From Gordonia hankookensis (lineage in GTDB: Bacteria; Actinomycetota; Actinomycetes; Mycobacteriales; Mycobacteriaceae): DNA of 64,000 nucleotides. A program made the translations under genes and the position numbers. Below, piece after piece: positions 44,687 to 54,188 of this stretch. The notes beneath the pieces were generated by a model. It searched no databases and was not told the origin of the DNA. It was given only the letters and a program-made list of their open reading frames with translations. The stretch is taken from contig NZ_JACWMS010000002.1 in the NCBI RefSeq assembly GCF_014673215.1, positions 1,533,503 to 1,597,502 of the forward strand, written 5' to 3'. The first letter of the stretch is position 1. Every line of letters begins with the position of its first letter.

Positions 44687-46126
44687 GTGTCGGGGCGTAA
44701 TGCGTTGCGTGGTGTCGGTTCTCGGTGGATGGTGACGGTGGTCGCGGCCGTGGCTGTCGCGGTGGCGGCCGGGGGGACGGCCCAGGCCGCGCCCGCCGCG
44801 CCGCAGCCCGCCACGGGCGTCGGCCCGACCGGCACCTCGCTGATGCACGGAGACCTGTGGTCCACCGACTCGACGCCCTACCCCGGTCCGGGCCGGGGTG
44901 CACGGCTCGCGGCATCGTCGGTGCCCGGCGGAGCCTGCGCCGCAACGTTCATCGGGCGCGACGGCATGCCGGTGTCGCTGTGCACGCAGTTCGTCGGCGC
45001 CTCGCCGCCGTCGGTCGCCGTGCCCACGGTGACCCTGTTCGATCCGGCGACCGCTGCTCCCGTCGCACGTCTGCAACTGGCCAAGGGCGGCTTGCTCGGG
45101 GGCGTCTACGGCTACCTCGACGACCGGGACCGGGTGGTCGTGGCCGACGGGTCGGGCGCCATCCTCCGTGTCGCGCACCGGAAGACGGCACGCGGATGGC
45201 AGGTCTACATCGCTGAGCGGATCGATGTCGCGCAGCACATCCCGGCGGGGGACGCGATCACCGGCCTGGCGCCCGATTTCTCGGGACGGGTCTGGTTCGC
45301 GACGACCCACGGTGTCGTCGGGACAGTGGACGGGGACCGCACAGTCCGGTCGATGCATCTCCCGCGCGGGGAGGAACTCGGCAACGGGATCTCCGTCCGC
45401 GCAGACGGGGCCTCCGTCCTCACGACGCACGCGCTCTACGAGATGCGGGCAGGCGCGAACGGCGTCCCGCGAGTGGTGTGGCGCCGCGCATATGACCGGG
45501 GGACCGCCCGCATGCCCGGCCAGTTGACCTGGGGATCCGGCACCACGCCGACCTACTTCGGGCCCGGCGGCGATGGCTGGGTCGCGATCGTCGACAACGC
45601 CCGGCGGCCGCAGCTGATCGTCTACGACAGCGACACCGGCTCGACCGTCTGCCGGATGCCGGCCTTCGACCGATCCGGCCAGGGCACCGAGAACTCGCCG
45701 ATGGCCTGGGGTGATTCGTTGGTCATCCCGAGCACCTACGGCTACCAGTACCCGCCGATGGCGGTCACCGGACCGAGCGTGCCTGCCAACGCGCCGTTCG
45801 TCGGTGGATCGACCCGCATCGACGTGTCCGCGCAGGGCTGCCGCCGGGTCTGGGAGAACAACGACCGGATCGCGACGCTGCCCAGGCTGTCGCGTGCCGA
45901 CGGTCTCATCCACGCACTCGGCTACGGTCCGTACGTGCCGGGTGCGGTCCAGCAGCTCGGTCCCGTCGACTACGTGGCCACCGACTTCGCGACCGGACGC
46001 CGTGTCCGGACCCTGAAGGTCGGCGATGCGCCCATCGACGAGCCATTGGAGCTGACGGGGACCATCGCCCGCGACGGGACGATGTGGCAGGCGACCCTCG
46101 GCCGGATGCTGAAGATCGCTCGATGA
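44687..46126 (+). CDS. Secreted protein with beta-propeller-like repeats
   Basis: A 479-residue protein. The signal peptide has an Ala/Val core and ends near AQAAP (about 35). The mature part has recurrent units ending in GRVWFATTHG, GGDGWVAIVD and GTMWQATLGR, typical of propeller blades (SMP-30/Gluconolaconase- or YncE-like). Four Cys residues (GACAATF, SLCTQF, TVCRM, QGCRRV) may form disulfides. Enzymatic role unknown. GTG 44687 starts 46 nt after the lipase stop; possibly cotranscribed. Confidence 0.85.
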   Translation: MSGRNALRGVGSRWMVTVVAAVAVAVAAGGTAQAAPAAPQPATGVGPTGTSLMHGDLWSTDSTPYPGPGRGARLAASSVPGGACAATFIGRDGMPVSLCTQFVGASPPSVAVPTVTLFDPATAAPVARLQLAKGGLLGGVYGYLDDRDRVVVADGSGAILRVAHRKTARGWQVYIAERIDVAQHIPAGDAITGLAPDFSGRVWFATTHGVVGTVDGDRTVRSMHLPRGEELGNGISVRADGASVLTTHALYEMRAGANGVPRVVWRRAYDRGTARMPGQLTWGSGTTPTYFGPGGDGWVAIVDNARRPQLIVYDSDTGSTVCRMPAFDRSGQGTENSPMAWGDSLVIPSTYGYQYPPMAVTGPSVPANAPFVGGSTRIDVSAQGCRRVWENNDRIATLPRLSRADGLIHALGYGPYVPGAVQQLGPVDYVATDFATGRRVRTLKVGDAPIDEPLELTGTIARDGTMWQATLGRMLKIAR

Positions 46127-46166
46127 CCCGGCCGGGACGGCTCGTGGTGCATGGGACAATCGGCCC

Positions 46167-46817
46167 ATGACCCAACCCGACGACCCCGATCGCATCCCGT
46201 CCCAGGCCGAGCTCGATGCGGAGGACCTGGCGGAGATCGCGCGGAGTTCGAAGGACCGCGACCAGGCGAATCTGTATCCGCCCCGTACCGACGACCCGGG
46301 GCCCGCGCCGGTGGCGCTCACACTGCACGCCCGCGTCGCGTTCTGGGGTGCGGCGGTGGCCGGCCTGCTCAGCGTCGTGTACGGCTTCGTCAACCTCGGA
46401 CTGATCAGCGACGCACTGCGGCAACGACTGCTCGACGGTGTGATCGACGACCCGCGCAATGCGAGTTCGCAAGGTCAGGTCGACTCACTGGCCGGCTTCT
46501 TCCCGCCGTTCATGCTGATCATGATCGTCGTGTTCCTCGCCGTCGAATACGCGCTGCTCGTCGCCGCGGCGCATCACCACAGCCGCAACTGCCGGAACTT
46601 CTTCCTCGCGGCCGTGGTGGTCAACCTGCTGTGCATCCCGATCGGGATCGACCTGCTGTTCCAGTACCCGCAGGTGTGGTCGGCGATGGTCGTGATCTCG
46701 TGGATCCAGTTCGCGCTGCTGATCGTCGCGGCGATCTTCACCGTGCGCCGCAGCGTCAATCAATGGCTCCCGGAATCCACCCGGATGCGTCCGACGAAGA
46801 TGATGCGGGCGCGGTGA
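46167..46817 (+). CDS. Four-helix membrane protein, function unknown
   Basis: A 216-residue protein with an acidic, Asp/Glu-rich N-terminal region of about 55 residues followed by four hydrophobic helices (about 58-80, 110-135, 148-168, 174-195). No catalytic motif. A weak -10 (GACAAT, 46155-46160) lies 6 nt before the ATG. Convergent with the amidohydrolase gene. Confidence 0.85.
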   Translation: MTQPDDPDRIPSQAELDAEDLAEIARSSKDRDQANLYPPRTDDPGPAPVALTLHARVAFWGAAVAGLLSVVYGFVNLGLISDALRQRLLDGVIDDPRNASSQGQVDSLAGFFPPFMLIMIVVFLAVEYALLVAAAHHHSRNCRNFFLAAVVVNLLCIPIGIDLLFQYPQVWSAMVVISWIQFALLIVAAIFTVRRSVNQWLPESTRMRPTKMMRAR

Positions 46818-46853
46818 TCCCGATACGGCCTCGGCCGGCGCCTCGGGTCCCGA

Positions 46854-48140
46854 TCACCGGAGCGCGAGCAACTCCTTGGTGAACTCCGCCTCGTCGATCC
46901 GGGTGCTGCGGCCATCCTCGACGACGATCTGCCCGTCGACCATCACGGTGTCGACGATCGACCGTGAGCCCGTCGTGAGCAGTGACGCCCCGGGATCCCG
47001 GACGGGCAGCGTCGCGTAGTCGCGGTCGAACCGGATCAGGGTCAGATCCGCAGGCGTCCCGACGGTCACGCCGCCGACCACCGCCGGCAGCCCCAGCGCG
47101 ACGTTGGCGCCACCACAGGCGATGTCGAGCATCTCGCCGAAGCCCAACAGGTCGGCGCGCTTGTGCACCGCGCGCTGCACATAGGACGCGATCCGGAAGG
47201 TCTCGAGCATGTCCTGGGTGTCGTTGCTCGCGGCACCGTCGACACCGAGTCCCACGGCGAGTCCACGGTCGAGCATCGCCGGAACCGGTGCGACTCCACT
47301 GCCCAACCGCATGTTCGACAGCGGGTTGTGCGAGACGGCCACACCACGGTCGGCGAGGATGCCCTGACCGACGCCGTCGAGCTCGACGCAGTGGACGGCG
47401 AGTACCCGCTCCCACAGGAATCCGTTGCTGTCGAGGTACTCGACCGCGCCCATCCCGGCATGCTCGAGACACATCCGGTCATCGGTCGGTGTCTCCAGCA
47501 GGTGGATCGACACCGGCAGATCACGCGTCTGCGCGAACTCACGCAGGGCGATCATCCCGGTCTCGGTCACCGACCGGGGGTTGGGCACGGCGAGCGCGAG
47601 CGTGATCGGCATGCCTTCGACCTGAGTGCGTAAGTGATCGATGTGGTCGAGGACGTCGCCGAGTGGCTGCATCAGGCGCGGCTCGAAGCCCCATTTACGC
47701 GACGCATCACCACGATCCGCGACACCCCGTCCCAGTACGGCGCGAATCCCGGTGTCGCGCACTGCCTGGATCACCGCGCCGTGAACCTCGTCGGACGGAT
47801 GCGGCCACATGTGTTCGACGACGGTCGTGGTGCCCGACCGCAGTGCTTCGAGACAGGCCGAAACGGCCGCGAGGTAGGCGCGCTCGGGCGTGATCGCGAC
47901 CGATTCCTCACCGACCGCCAGCAGCCACTCGAGGAGCGGGGTGCATTCGGCGATCCCGCGCATCAGCGACTGCTGCAGATGCGTGTGCGTGTTGACGAAT
48001 CCCGGTATCAGGAAACCGTTTCCGTCACCGGGAGTACTCGCGTCGCTGATCGCCGCGACGATCCCGTTCTCGATCCGGACATCCTGGTGCGCCACCCATC
48101 GTCCGCCGGTGTAGACGCTGACGTCGTCGAAGGTGTTCAT
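46854..48140 (-). CDS. Amidohydrolase-superfamily deaminase (AtzA/guanine-deaminase-like)
   Basis: About 428 residues. The metal site begins at NTHTHLQQSLMRG, continues with the His of HLLETPTDD, AVHCVELD and the Asp of LGVDGAASND. This arrangement belongs to the cytosine/guanine deaminase and s-triazine hydrolase (AtzA/TrzN) branch. The ATG overlaps the stop of the upstream dioxygenase gene as ATGA. The pairing suggests consecutive steps on a nitrogen heterocycle, with oxidation and deamination; substrate not known. Confidence 0.9.
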   Translation of the reverse strand: MNTFDDVSVYTGGRWVAHQDVRIENGIVAAISDASTPGDGNGFLIPGFVNTHTHLQQSLMRGIAECTPLLEWLLAVGEESVAITPERAYLAAVSACLEALRSGTTTVVEHMWPHPSDEVHGAVIQAVRDTGIRAVLGRGVADRGDASRKWGFEPRLMQPLGDVLDHIDHLRTQVEGMPITLALAVPNPRSVTETGMIALREFAQTRDLPVSIHLLETPTDDRMCLEHAGMGAVEYLDSNGFLWERVLAVHCVELDGVGQGILADRGVAVSHNPLSNMRLGSGVAPVPAMLDRGLAVGLGVDGAASNDTQDMLETFRIASYVQRAVHKRADLLGFGEMLDIACGGANVALGLPAVVGGVTVGTPADLTLIRFDRDYATLPVRDPGASLLTTGSRSIVDTVMVDGQIVVEDGRSTRIDEAEFTKELLALR

Positions 48141-49180
48141 TTCGCGAAGTTGGCCGCGATGCGCTGGGCGATGTAGTCGCCGCCGGTGATGGGTGGGTAC
48201 TTGCCTGCCGCACTCTCGATGACCGCGTCGGTGTTCGCCTGGGCGAAGAACGCGATCGAGTAGCGCGGGCCGGTGTCCTCGCCTCGGCGCGGTGCCCGCA
48301 CCCGGTGGAAGTTCGAGGGGAGGCGGTCGTCCGACCAGCGCATCAGCATGTCGCCGATGTTGCAGGTGATCGCGTCGTCGGACGGTTCCACCGGTGTCCA
48401 GGCCTGGCCCTGTGCTTCGGCGCCGGGAAGCACCTGCAGACCGCCCTGGCCGGTCCGCTGGAACAGCAGGGTGAGCGCATCGAAGTCCGTATGGGCACCG
48501 GCGCGCCACGCGTTGTCGGCATCGAGCAGGTCTTCGGGGAAAGCGTAGTAATGCAACAGGCGAAGCGTGCTCTGGTAGGTGTCGACGCCGGGATCATGTG
48601 CGCGGGTGAAGAACTCACTGTCGAACCCGAGCCTGGTTGCGAAACACCCGAGCAGATCCATCGCGAGGCGCCAGCATCTGCGCTCGAACTCGAGGATCGT
48701 CGTCCGGAATCCCGCGAGTTCGGTGTCGGACGGCCAGAGTCCGTCCATCCGGGGCAGGGTGAGCTGGTAGGACTCCTTCTGGTCGGGCGTGCCGACAGAC
48801 GGGCGGACCTGGGACGTGTGTTCCCACCCGGCGTTCTGCCCCTTCTTCAACGGGTACTGCGCCTTGACGTCGCCGGGCAGTGCGAAGAACTTGGCGGACA
48901 TGTCGAACGCGTGCGCCACCTCGTCGAGGTCGATGCCGTGGTCGACGACCTGGAAGAATCCGATATCTGTTGCTGCGGACCACAGTTCGTCGGTGATCTG
49001 TTCCCGTCGGGCATCGAAGTCGGCGAGGCTGATGCGACGGACCTCGCGGTCGGTGGTCTCGGTACCGAGACCACCCATGGATGCCTCGCGATTGAGTTCG
49101 GCCATCCCATAGGGCGCGTCCGGTCCGGACGTGGTGGCCTCGGGGCGGTGATCGTCGGACAGTGTGGTGATGTCGGACAT
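48137..49180 (-). CDS. Isopenicillin-N-synthase-like non-heme Fe(II) dioxygenase
   Basis: A 347-residue 2-oxoglutarate/Fe(II) oxygenase of the IPNS/thymine-hydroxylase type. Iron ligands: His and Asp in AGAHTDFDALTLL and His in NFHRVRAP, with the 2-oxoglutarate-binding RYS immediately after. An N-terminal DIOX_N domain (about 48-160) is present. First gene of a two-gene operon with the amidohydrolase. A possible -10 TAACCT (minus strand, 49310-49305) would leave a 5' leader of about 118 nt. Purine or pyrimidine hydroxylation is inferred from context only. Confidence 0.92.
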   Translation of the reverse strand: MSDITTLSDDHRPEATTSGPDAPYGMAELNREASMGGLGTETTDREVRRISLADFDARREQITDELWSAATDIGFFQVVDHGIDLDEVAHAFDMSAKFFALPGDVKAQYPLKKGQNAGWEHTSQVRPSVGTPDQKESYQLTLPRMDGLWPSDTELAGFRTTILEFERRCWRLAMDLLGCFATRLGFDSEFFTRAHDPGVDTYQSTLRLLHYYAFPEDLLDADNAWRAGAHTDFDALTLLFQRTGQGGLQVLPGAEAQGQAWTPVEPSDDAITCNIGDMLMRWSDDRLPSNFHRVRAPRRGEDTGPRYSIAFFAQANTDAVIESAAGKYPPITGGDYIAQRIAANFAK

Positions 49181-49310
49181 GGGCGTTCTCTCTCGTGTGC
49201 GTGAGTCCGCGTGCGCTTTTCGACGCGACGCCTGAGAGGAGGGTCATCGCGGACGCGAACAGTGGGAACTCCGGCCCGCTGCTACACACGTTCTCGTCCA
49301 TGACAGGTTA
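49181..49310 (-). promoter_or_regulatory. Long 5' leader of the dioxygenase/amidohydrolase operon
   Basis: Between a TAACCT box (49305-49310) and ATG 49180. The RNA can form a stem GUCCGCG / CGCGGAC around a central CCUCCUCUCAGGC loop. No known riboswitch was recognised. Confidence 0.3.
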
Positions 49311-49377
49311 GGCCACGACGGCACGAGGCGCGACTCGACCGCGGGTCCGGCGGCGCGAGGTTAGGTTCCCCTCATTT

Positions 49378-49412
49378 TCTGGAGTTCATCTAATTTCTGG
49401 AACAACTCCAGA
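49378..49412. promoter_or_regulatory. Fur-box-like palindromes in the fur-katA promoter
   Basis: TCTGGAGTT (49378-49386) faces AACTCCAGA (49404-49412), and the inner TCTGGA-ACAAC-TCCAGA (49396-49412) is a second, 17-bp palindrome sharing the right arm. Both end 8 nt before the -10 TACGAT (49421-49426), so binding would block transcription. Fits autoregulation by the encoded Fur protein. Confidence 0.6.
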
Positions 49413-49420
49413 TAAAGGGG

Positions 49421-49426
49421 TACGAT
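49421..49426 (+). promoter_or_regulatory. -10 box (TACGAT) of fur, leaderless type
   Basis: TACGAT ends 6 nt before ATG 49433. Confidence 0.55.
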
Positions 49427-49432
49427 GAAGTC

Positions 49433-49873
49433 ATGTCCGATCGTCACATGCTTCATCGACAACTCCGAGAGGCCGGTCTGCGCGTCACTGCGCCCCGGCT
49501 CGCGGTGCTGGAGATCCTGCATGAGCATCCGCATTCGACGGCGGACTTCGTGACCACCGGTGTTCGCGAGAGTCTCGGTGCGGTGTCCACGCAGACCGTG
49601 TACGACGTGCTGCGTGCATGCACCGATCGTGGCCTCTTGCGGAGGATCGAGCCTGCGGGATCGCCGGTGCGGTATGAGACGAGGACGTCGGACAATCACC
49701 ACCACCTGATCTGCCGAATGTGCGGCGAGATCATCGACATCGATTGCGTGGTGGGTGAGGCACCGTGCCTGTCCCCGGACCGTGACCACGGATACCGCAT
49801 CGACGAGGCGGAGGTCATATTCTGGGGCGCGTGCCCGGATTGTCGGCGCGCGCAGGCCGGACCGGTTTCGTAA
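49433..49873 (+). CDS. furA: Fur-family redox/metal regulator (FurA-like)
   Basis: A 146-residue Fur protein. HTH in about 15-65 ([25 protein letters not shown], read in part). The metal site is [18 protein letters not shown], and a second CPDC pair is near the C-terminus. The same-direction catalase gene 77 nt downstream mirrors the furA-katG operon of mycobacteria, with a heme catalase in place of KatG. Peroxide-responsive derepression is inferred; binding sites lie in its own promoter. Confidence 0.93.
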   Translation: MSDRHMLHRQLREAGLRVTAPRLAVLEILHEHPHSTADFVTTGVRESLGAVSTQTVYDVLRACTDRGLLRRIEPAGSPVRYETRTSDNHHHLICRMCGEIIDIDCVVGEAPCLSPDRDHGYRIDEAEVIFWGACPDCRRAQAGPVS

Positions 49874-49950
49874 CACCCTCGACCACAGCCGAATTCATTT
49901 ATTGCATCGCAGCCCAACAGATGCCGTTCATCCGAAAGGGGATGTGCCGT

Positions 49951-51405
49951 ATGACGCCACGCACCACCACCAACTCCGGGATTCCCGTCGCCAGCGACAA
50001 CGAGTCGTTGACCGCCGGCGCGCAGGGGCCCATCCTGCTGCATGACCATTACCTCATCGAGAAGCTCGCACAGTTCAACCGTGAGCGGGTGCCCGAGCGG
50101 ATCGTGCATGCCAAGGGCGGCGGTGCATTCGGCGAGCTGGTCGTCACCGGCGACGTCTCGAAGTACACCAAGGCCAAGCTCTTTCAGCCGGGCGCGAAGA
50201 CCGAGTCGCTGGTCCGGTTCTCCACCGTCGCGGGTGAACAGGGCAGTCCGGACACCTGGCGTGACCCACGCGGTTTCGCGATCAAGTTCTACACCGAGGA
50301 CGGCAACTACGACCTCGTCGGCAACAACACGCCGATCTTCTTCGTCAAGGACCCGATCAAGTTCCCGGACTTCATCCGCTCGCAGAAGCGGCTACCCGGA
50401 TCGGGCCTGCGTGATCACAACATGCAGTGGGATTTCTGGACGTTGCGGCCCGAGTCGGCGCACCAGGTCACCTGGCTGATGGGCGACCGGGGAATCCCGA
50501 AGTCATGGCGGCACATGGACGGATTCGGATCGCACACCTATCAGTGGGTGAACGATGCGGGCGAACGATTCTGGGTCAAGTACCACTTCAAGACCGACCA
50601 GGGTATCGACTTCCTGACGCAGGACGAGGCCGACCGGCTGGCAGGTAGCGATCCCGACCATCACCGCAAGGACCTCTACGAGGCCATCGAACGGGGCGAG
50701 CATCCGAGCTGGACACTCAAGGTACAGATCATGCCCGTCGAGGACGCGGAAGCCTATCGCTTCAATCCGTTCGACCTCACCAAGGTCTGGTCCCAGCAGG
50801 ACTATCCGCTGATCGAGGTCGGCACCTGGACGCTGAACCGCAACCCGCAGAACTTCTTCTCCGAAATCGAGCTCTCGTCCTTCGAGCCGTCCAATGTGGT
50901 TCCGGGCGTCGGCTTCTCCCCGGACAAGATGCTGCTGGGTCGCGTGTTCAGCTACGCCGACGCGCACCGATACCGGATCGGAACGAATTACGCCCAGCTG
51001 CCGGTGAACTCGGCCAAGGCCGCCACGGTCAACACGTACTCGAAGGAGGGCGCGATGGCCTATGAGTTCAGCGCTCCCGAGGTCCCGGTCTATGCGCCGA
51101 ACTCATTCGGTGGCCCGCATGCCGAACCCGACGAGGCAGGCGACGAAGGGCTGTGGAGCTTCGACGGCGCTGCAGTCCGCGCCGGCTACATCGAACATCC
51201 GGAAGACAGTGACTGGGCACAGGCGGGCACCATGGTCCGTGAGGTTCTCGACGACGCGGCCCGGGAACGCCTGGTGGGCAACATCGTCGGCCATGTTCTC
51301 GACGGGGTTCGCGAGCCGGTTCTGTCGAGGGTGTTCGACTATTGGAAGAACGTGGACGCCGATCTCGGCAAGAAGGTCGAAGAAGGTGTCCGACAGGGGC
51401 TTTGA
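49951..51405 (+). CDS. katA: Monofunctional heme catalase
   Basis: A 484-residue clade-3-size catalase. Catalytic His53 in [12 protein letters not shown], Asn in [13 protein letters not shown], heme-ligand Tyr in [14 protein letters not shown]; the NADPH-binding C-terminal part is present. ATG 49951 is preceded by AAAGGGG (49936-49942); MCRMTPR from ATG 49942 is an alternative. It detoxifies H2O2 and is probably cotranscribed with furA. Confidence 0.96.
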   Translation: MTPRTTTNSGIPVASDNESLTAGAQGPILLHDHYLIEKLAQFNRERVPERIVHAKGGGAFGELVVTGDVSKYTKAKLFQPGAKTESLVRFSTVAGEQGSPDTWRDPRGFAIKFYTEDGNYDLVGNNTPIFFVKDPIKFPDFIRSQKRLPGSGLRDHNMQWDFWTLRPESAHQVTWLMGDRGIPKSWRHMDGFGSHTYQWVNDAGERFWVKYHFKTDQGIDFLTQDEADRLAGSDPDHHRKDLYEAIERGEHPSWTLKVQIMPVEDAEAYRFNPFDLTKVWSQQDYPLIEVGTWTLNRNPQNFFSEIELSSFEPSNVVPGVGFSPDKMLLGRVFSYADAHRYRIGTNYAQLPVNSAKAATVNTYSKEGAMAYEFSAPEVPVYAPNSFGGPHAEPDEAGDEGLWSFDGAAVRAGYIEHPEDSDWAQAGTMVREVLDDAARERLVGNIVGHVLDGVREPVLSRVFDYWKNVDADLGKKVEEGVRQGL

Positions 51406-51525
51406 TCGGTGAGGGTGACCTGCGCGATGAAGCTCACAGTTCAAGCCGAAATCAATCGAGACCGAGAACTGCTGAAATAGAGGGCAGTTCACCGAAGAGA
51501 CATCGACCCACACGAGGAGATCACG

Positions 51526-51957
51526 ATGGCAATCGAACCGGTGTACACGATTTCGTCCAAGGCGTCCGGCGGAGGCCGCGACGGAGAGGTCGTCTCGGCG
51601 ACCGGCCAGATCGATCTGGAGCTCCGTCCGCCCAAGGAGATGGGTGGCAGCGGTGACGGCAGCAATCCGGAGGAACTGTTCTCCGCAGGCTATGCGGCAT
51701 GCTTCCTGGGTGCGCTGCGCGCCACGTCGAAACAGGCGGGTTCGCCCGTCCCGGAGGACTCGACGGTTTCGGTGACCATCGGCATCGGCAAAGATCCGGC
51801 CGACGGCGGATTCGGGCTGACCGCGACGATCGAGGCCCACATCCCGGGCGTCGACGAGGCGACCGCCCAGAAGCTGGCCGACGGCGCCCACGCCTTCTGC
51901 CCGTATTCCAAGGCCACGCGCGGCAACATCGCGCAAACCGTCACCGTCACGGTATGA
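51526..51957 (+). CDS. ohr: Organic hydroperoxide resistance protein (Ohr/OsmC)
   Basis: A 143-residue thiol peroxidase. The two reactive Cys residues are in GYAACFLGAL (peroxidatic, about 61) and HAFCPYSKATRGN (resolving). Conserved Arg and Glu of the Ohr subfamily are present. GAGGAG precedes ATG 51526. It acts on lipid and alkyl hydroperoxides, complementing the catalase upstream. Confidence 0.96.
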   Translation: MAIEPVYTISSKASGGGRDGEVVSATGQIDLELRPPKEMGGSGDGSNPEELFSAGYAACFLGALRATSKQAGSPVPEDSTVSVTIGIGKDPADGGFGLTATIEAHIPGVDEATAQKLADGAHAFCPYSKATRGNIAQTVTVTV

Positions 51958-52011
51958 CCTCAGACCTCAGTTGAGCACGGCAAGGGGCCGTGTAGCGAAA
52001 GGAGTGGCGAC

Positions 52012-52491
52012 ATGACCACCAAGACCCCCATCACCAGCACATTGACCGAGGAACAGCAGGCGGTCACCGGCCAGGCCCTGCAGGACACCCTGGTCGACCT
52101 GATCGATCTCTCGCTGATCGCCAAGCAGGCCCACTGGAACGTCGTCGGACGTCAGTTCCGCTCGGTCCACCTCGAACTCGACGAGCTCGTCGCGGTGAGC
52201 CGTGAGTTCACCGACGCAGCGGCCGAGCGTGCCACCGCCATCGGGGTCAGCCCCGACGGACGCGCGGAGACCGTGGCCAAGACCGCCCACACCACGGGCT
52301 TCGGCGAGGGCTGGACCAAGGACGCGGACGTGGTCGACGGCGTCGTCGAGAACCTCAGGTCCGTCATCGCCGGACTGCGCGAGCGGATCGACGCCACGGA
52401 GAAGGCCGACCCGGTGACGCAGGATCTGCTGATCGGTTTCGCATCCAAGCTGGAGCAGCTGCATTGGATGTGGCAGGCGCAGGTGGCCTGA
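52012..52491 (+). CDS. dps: Dps-family ferritin-like DNA-protection protein
   Basis: A 159-residue Dps. The ferroxidase ligands are placed in KQAHWNVVGRQFRSVHLELDEL (shown here as HWNVVG and HLELDEL) and in the following helix. It oxidises and stores Fe(II), removing the Fenton substrate. AAAGGAG precedes the ATG at a gap of 55 nt from ohr. Last gene of the oxidative-stress block. Confidence 0.95.
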   Translation: MTTKTPITSTLTEEQQAVTGQALQDTLVDLIDLSLIAKQAHWNVVGRQFRSVHLELDELVAVSREFTDAAAERATAIGVSPDGRAETVAKTAHTTGFGEGWTKDADVVDGVVENLRSVIAGLRERIDATEKADPVTQDLLIGFASKLEQLHWMWQAQVA

Positions 52492-52506
52492 CGATCCCGC
52501 CCGGCG

Positions 52507-52527
52507 ACGACCGACAGTCCCGGTCGT
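52507..52527 (+). terminator. Hairpin after dps
   Basis: ACGACCG-ACAGTCC-CGGTCGT, a perfect 7-bp stem with a 7-nt loop, 15 nt after the dps stop. Probable end of the stress-gene transcript. Confidence 0.5.
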
Positions 52528-52674
52528 GGTGGCCGTCTGCCCCGGTCGCCGACGCGCGCCATCCGTTCTACGTGCACGAATCCCGTGCACGACGGAGCGG
52601 ACGGCGCGCGTTTCGTCGTTTCCGGGCCAATAGTCCGGGTGTGACCGGGCGCACTCCGCCGATTCGGCCGCATG

Positions 52675-52680
52675 TAGCGT
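52675..52680 (+). promoter_or_regulatory. -10 box (TAGCGT), leaderless type
   Basis: TAGCGT ends 6 nt before GTG 52687. Confidence 0.45.
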
Positions 52681-52686
52681 GTCAGC

Positions 52687-53151
52687 GTGGACAGTTGGGG
52701 AGCAGTTGTGGGGTTGGGACTACTCGCGGCAGCGGTGAGCGTGATCGCGTTCGTCCGCTACCGGGAACGAGAGACGACGATTCTGCAGCGAGATGTTGCA
52801 CTGGCCCGCGAACTGCGTGACCTCGCGGGTGGCGACGACATTCGTGTCGCCGCCGTCGACGAGTTCGAACTGGCCATCTATCAGCGCCTGTTCTATGCGT
52901 CGGTGGTGGCGCCGCGTATCCGGAGTGCCGCCTGGGCGCTCCTGGGTGCGGTGTTGGCGGTCGCCGCGGCGCTGGCGACCGGGCCCGGTGACGGTCTCCT
53001 GTACTCGGTCGTGCACATCGTCGCCGTCATCGTCGCGGTGGGCTTCGGGGTCGCGGCTGTGGCCTTTGCCGCGTTGGCCGTCTTCCACACCGCTACGACA
53101 CCGCGGGTGTCCTTCGCCGACTCGTACGCGAACTCCGCCGAGTCGGAGTAG
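52687..53151 (+). CDS. Three-helix membrane protein, function unknown
   Basis: A 154-residue protein. Helices at about 5-23, 78-97 and 105-132; the stretch between the first two (RYRERETTILQRDVALAREL) is a charged amphipathic helix, likely cytoplasmic. Convergent with the GlxA-like regulator. No known family recognised. Confidence 0.82.
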   Translation: MDSWGAVVGLGLLAAAVSVIAFVRYRERETTILQRDVALARELRDLAGGDDIRVAAVDEFELAIYQRLFYASVVAPRIRSAAWALLGAVLAVAAALATGPGDGLLYSVVHIVAVIVAVGFGVAAVAFAALAVFHTATTPRVSFADSYANSAESE

Positions 53152-53158
53152 CCGTTCC

Positions 53159-54106
53159 TCAGCGCGCGAAGCGCTTCCGATAGATCGTCGGGGTCACCCC
53201 GACTGTGGCGTTGAAATGGTGTCGGAGCAGGGTGCCGGAGGCGAAACCCACCGAGCCTGCCACCTCGTCGACGGCCAGATCGGTCGACTCCAACAGCCGC
53301 CGCGCGTGCAGGACCCGCTGTTCGGTGAGCCATTTGTGCGGTGAGACGCCGACCTCGTCGACGAACCGCCGGGCGAAGGTGCGCGTCGACATGTGCATCC
53401 GGCGTGCCAGCTCGTCGACGGAGATCTCGTGGTCGATGTGCTCGATCATCCACTCCAGCACGCCGGCGAAGCCGTCGGACTCGCATTCCGGGATGGGGGA
53501 CTCGACGAACTGTCGTTGGCCGCCGTCGCGATGCGGCGGTACCACCATGCGGCGTGCGATGCGGTTGGCCACCTCCGGACCGAATTCGTCCCGGACGAGA
53601 TGCAGCGCCGCATCGATGCCCGCGGCGGTGCCGGCGCTCGTGGTGATGGGACCGTCGTCGACGAACAGGACGTCGGTGTCGACGATCGCCTTCGGGAATG
53701 TCTCCGCGAGCTTGGTGCCGAACCGCCAATGGGTGGTGCAGCGCCTGCCGTCGAGCAGGCCTGCGGCGCCCGCCGCGAACGCGCCGGAACACACCGTCAG
53801 CACGCGGCCGCCGTTGGCGACCACGCCACGCAGCGTGTCGAGTATCTCGGGCGGGAACTCGGGGTCGGTACTGCCGCCCGGGATGGCGACGAGGTCCGCA
53901 TCGAGACAGTCCTCGAGTGTGGCCGGGGGTACCACGTAGGCGCCGTTGCCGATGCTGAGCGGGACGCCGGGATCGGGAGACCCGATCACGAACTCGAACG
54001 GGGGCACGCCGTCGTCGGTGCGGTCGAGTCCGAACACCTCGTTGACCACGCCGAACTCGAACAAGGAGACCCGTCGGTAGAGGAGCACGGCGACCTTGTT
54101 CAACAT
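53159..54106 (-). CDS. GlxA/FtrA-type regulator (DJ-1/PfpI plus AraC HTH), copy 2
   Basis: A 315-residue regulator. DJ-1/PfpI domain with nucleophile elbow VLTVCSGAFAAGAAGLLDG (Cys at about 107) and AraC domain containing ISVDELARRMHMSTRTFARRF. N-terminal VAVLLYRRVSLFEFGVVNEVF is typical of FtrA. ATG 54106 follows the usual distance to the domain. The divergent neighbour is a 60-residue membrane protein; no obvious metabolic target is adjacent. Confidence 0.92.
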   Translation of the reverse strand: MLNKVAVLLYRRVSLFEFGVVNEVFGLDRTDDGVPPFEFVIGSPDPGVPLSIGNGAYVVPPATLEDCLDADLVAIPGGSTDPEFPPEILDTLRGVVANGGRVLTVCSGAFAAGAAGLLDGRRCTTHWRFGTKLAETFPKAIVDTDVLFVDDGPITTSAGTAAGIDAALHLVRDEFGPEVANRIARRMVVPPHRDGGQRQFVESPIPECESDGFAGVLEWMIEHIDHEISVDELARRMHMSTRTFARRFVDEVGVSPHKWLTEQRVLHARRLLESTDLAVDEVAGSVGFASGTLLRHHFNATVGVTPTIYRKRFAR

Positions 54107-54188
54107 CTCACCAGTATGGCAGAAAATTTGTGAACGATGTCATTCAAGCCACTGTTGGCGGGATGTTGACGGAGAAATACTTTCTGTC

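Noticed and set aside
43397..46459. 1020-codon minus-strand frame
   Set aside because: Runs through the lipase and propeller-like genes; both of these have signal peptides and motifs on the other strand.
49181..49310. Known riboswitch (TPP, glycine, purine) before the dioxygenase operon
   Set aside because: Short similarities to single motif pieces only; the full conserved cores are missing.
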